Positions 39,897 to 41,655 of a stretch of DNA of 41,655 nt are shown piece by piece. Numbering within the stretch: position 1 is the stretch's first letter; every line of letters starts with the position of its first letter. The position numbers and the translations under genes are program-made. The notes under the pieces are model-generated. The model was not told the origin of the DNA and did no database searches. It saw only the letters and a program-made list of their open reading frames with translations. This DNA is from Perkinsus marinus ATCC 50983 (lineage: Eukaryota; Perkinsozoa; Perkinsida; Perkinsidae): the NCBI RefSeq assembly GCF_000006405.1, contig NW_003200720.1, forward strand, positions 252,543 through 294,197, given 5' to 3'.

Positions 39897-41655
39897 ATGG
39901 TCTCATTCATCCCATTTATCATCGCTCTCGTAGCTGGCTCAAGCTTTCCGCGTGAGCTATCGAAGACAGGGAAAACATTATGCCCCAAGGGTAGTGGGAA
40001 CCAGGAGTACGGATACGTGCAAACAAGCCCCTTGCACAGGTTGGTGAGTCTGAAGCCGTTGCAGACCATTACCGTTGTGGTGCTGCTACTCCTGTACCAG
40101 CCTGATACTACCAGGTACTTCTACACTATCATACAGGCCGATGGCAATCCTAAAACGGCACCGACCTTCTTATTCTGCGCTGGTGGTCCCGGTAGCAGCA
40201 GCCTTGCAAGTTTGTTGGCAGTTACCGGACCATGTCGCATAAATGGAAATTCGCTCATCAACAACAAGTTGGGTTTATGCACGTTCAGTAGCCACTAGAA
40301 GCTTCCGATGCCCTAGGTTCTCATGGACGAGACAAGCTAATGGTATCTGGGTCGATGCACCGATACCTGCAGGTTTCAGTGAAGGACCTCTCACTCAGGG
40401 ATGGGAGAATCTAATATTAGACCTGTGAGTTGACCCAACAACAGTAATGACGATCCAGTCGGATTTCTTGCAGGGTGGACTTTGTCAAGAAGCTCTTCGA
40501 ACAACATGAAGACCTAAACAGGGACGTGCATCTAGTCGGCCTCTCGGCGTCGGGTAAACTCCGAGGCGATCACATCACCGGAAATAAGTGTATAATATCC
40601 TTCCCTCAGCCTCGATGCTGGCCACGTTGGGGGCGCGGCTGGTCAAGTCTGTCGGCTTCAAGGTCAATCTGGTTGGAGTGATGATAGTCTCTGGAGTAGT
40701 ATCGCCTCTAGCTATGTAAGGTTTTCGTGACATGTGGCATGTGTGATGAGGACCGTCCCAGATATCGAGGAAGCTTACAGATGGCGCAGGACCACAATTT
40801 GCTACCTTCGGCCGAGTTGAGTCGTTTTCTCGCTTAGTCGTGAAGCTGTACTTCCTCTCAGAATCGACAAGATGAAAGCAGGGCTAGTCCAGTGTGAAAA
40901 ACAACTAGCAGAGTGCAATCGTAATGGCCCCGGACGGACTCCGATCTCAGGTGAGCTCAAATGATGAATTTCGTATCCACAGTTTGCTTCCGATGTCTCA
41001 ATGTTTGCCACCGAAGGGGATATTCCCCCCCAAACGAAGTGCTGTGTATTTCTCGCGATATTAGTTTACTGCAATCGAGCTCGGATGACATGTAATCGGA
41101 ACACTAATAGGCGCCTCAGTGCAGCAGGAACAAGCTTGTAAGTGGGTCGACATCTAGGTGGATGCATTTTGAACGCTGAGATACGGTGTAATGGTTGTTT
41201 GTCCTTATGCCATCTATCAGTAGGAGATGTTTTTCATATAACTATTGGAGTAGCTGTGACTCTTCGAATTAGAGGGTCCTCTCTATCTCCAAATTTGACT
41301 CTCCATATTCACTCAGTTACGACATCCGTGCACCACCTGGAGAGGAAGAGACGTTCTATAGAGTCTTCCCTGGGAGTGTAAGCTAGTAATCCTCATCGTT
41401 TAATGTATGACAATCTCTCCTTTCCTTGTAATTGCTAATACAGGCTGGTCAAGAAAATTGTCCAGCGCCGATCTAAATGAGTTATCGGTCGCGTATAAGA
41501 ATTAAATTGATAGCATTCGATCAGAAATTTGTAGCTCTTTGCAGCGGTATACGACTCACTTCCACACGATCTCTGACCTCTGAGAAATCCGAATTAAAAA
41601 ATTATCGGCGGCCCAACGTAAATTGTTGAGCTTTAATCCTGTATTTCTTCTCAAC
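39897..41655 (+). CDS. Secreted serine-carboxypeptidase-like (S10) protein, 3' partial
   Basis: Starts at ATG 39897 with a signal peptide (MVSFIPFIIALVAGSS). Exons: 39897-40043, 40101-40267, 40317-40424, 40474-40554, 40610-40715, 40774-40815, 40862-40950 and one ending at 41377; all checked phases match. S10 landmarks: GYVQTSPLHR, RYFYTIIQADGNPKTAPTF, AGGPGSSSLASLLAVTGPC, FSWTRQANGIWVDAPIPAGF, HLVGLSAS (nucleophile elbow), VNLVGVMIVSGVVSP and SLSYDIRAPP. The catalytic Asp and His would lie beyond the right edge. Compared with yeast carboxypeptidase Y, three residues that bind the substrate C-terminal carboxylate are replaced (Asn51 by Ala, Glu65 by Val, Glu145 by Leu) while the nucleophilic Ser is kept. 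It may therefore be an esterase, acyltransferase or inactive relative. The LINE ends within roughly 40-260 bp of the start codon. Confidence 0.87.

Overview
The window looks like nuclear DNA of an alveolate protist, most likely a Perkinsus-type (Perkinsozoa) genome. I infer this from three things. Genes are cut by dozens of very small introns (mostly 41-66 nt, GT-AG) whose phases match when I splice by eye. The myosin resembles apicomplexan MyoF. A tandem pair of multi-pass membrane proteins resembles families I recall from dinoflagellates and relatives. The species cannot be fixed from sequence alone. All host genes lie on the + strand; the one large transposon lies on the - strand.

Layout: (1) 1-9619, an unconventional myosin entering from the left edge, with motor domain, charged coiled coil and a WD40-like tail. 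(2) 11092-16515 and 17047-21390, two tandem paralogues (A and B) encoding about seven membrane segments, an acidic/charged linker and a C-terminal propeller-like domain. Their last ~410 bp are nearly identical although the rest is diverged. (3) about 22.0-22.8 kb, an unrecognised multi-exon gene. (4) 23185-26744, a type II membrane GT10 (alpha-1,3-fucosyltransferase-like) glycosyltransferase. (5) about 27.2-31.25 kb, an FCP1/SCP-like (NIF) phosphatase with a long Ser/Pro-rich tail. (6) 31338-32708, a small coiled-coil membrane protein. (7) about 33.85-39.86 kb on the - strand, a decayed non-LTR retrotransposon (LINE) with CCHC ORF1, AP endonuclease, reverse transcriptase and RNase H. (8) 39897 to the right edge, a serine-carboxypeptidase-fold (S10) secreted protein running out of the window.

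The host genes do not form an operon or obvious pathway. Two (GT10, S10) belong to the secretory pathway, one is a motor, one a phosphatase, and three are membrane or unknown proteins.

Three layers of non-coding structure run through the introns and spacers. About eleven copies of one ~180 bp dispersed repeat lie between 5.9 and 26.5 kb. tRNA-like modules, some filling almost a whole intron, occur at about eleven places. Short, near-perfect fold-back palindromes with 1-3 nt centres occur repeatedly, often as adjacent pairs (double hairpins). Two of the pairs interrupt the LINE reading frames. The double hairpins, the tRNA-like introns and the A/B conversion tract are the most unusual signals here.
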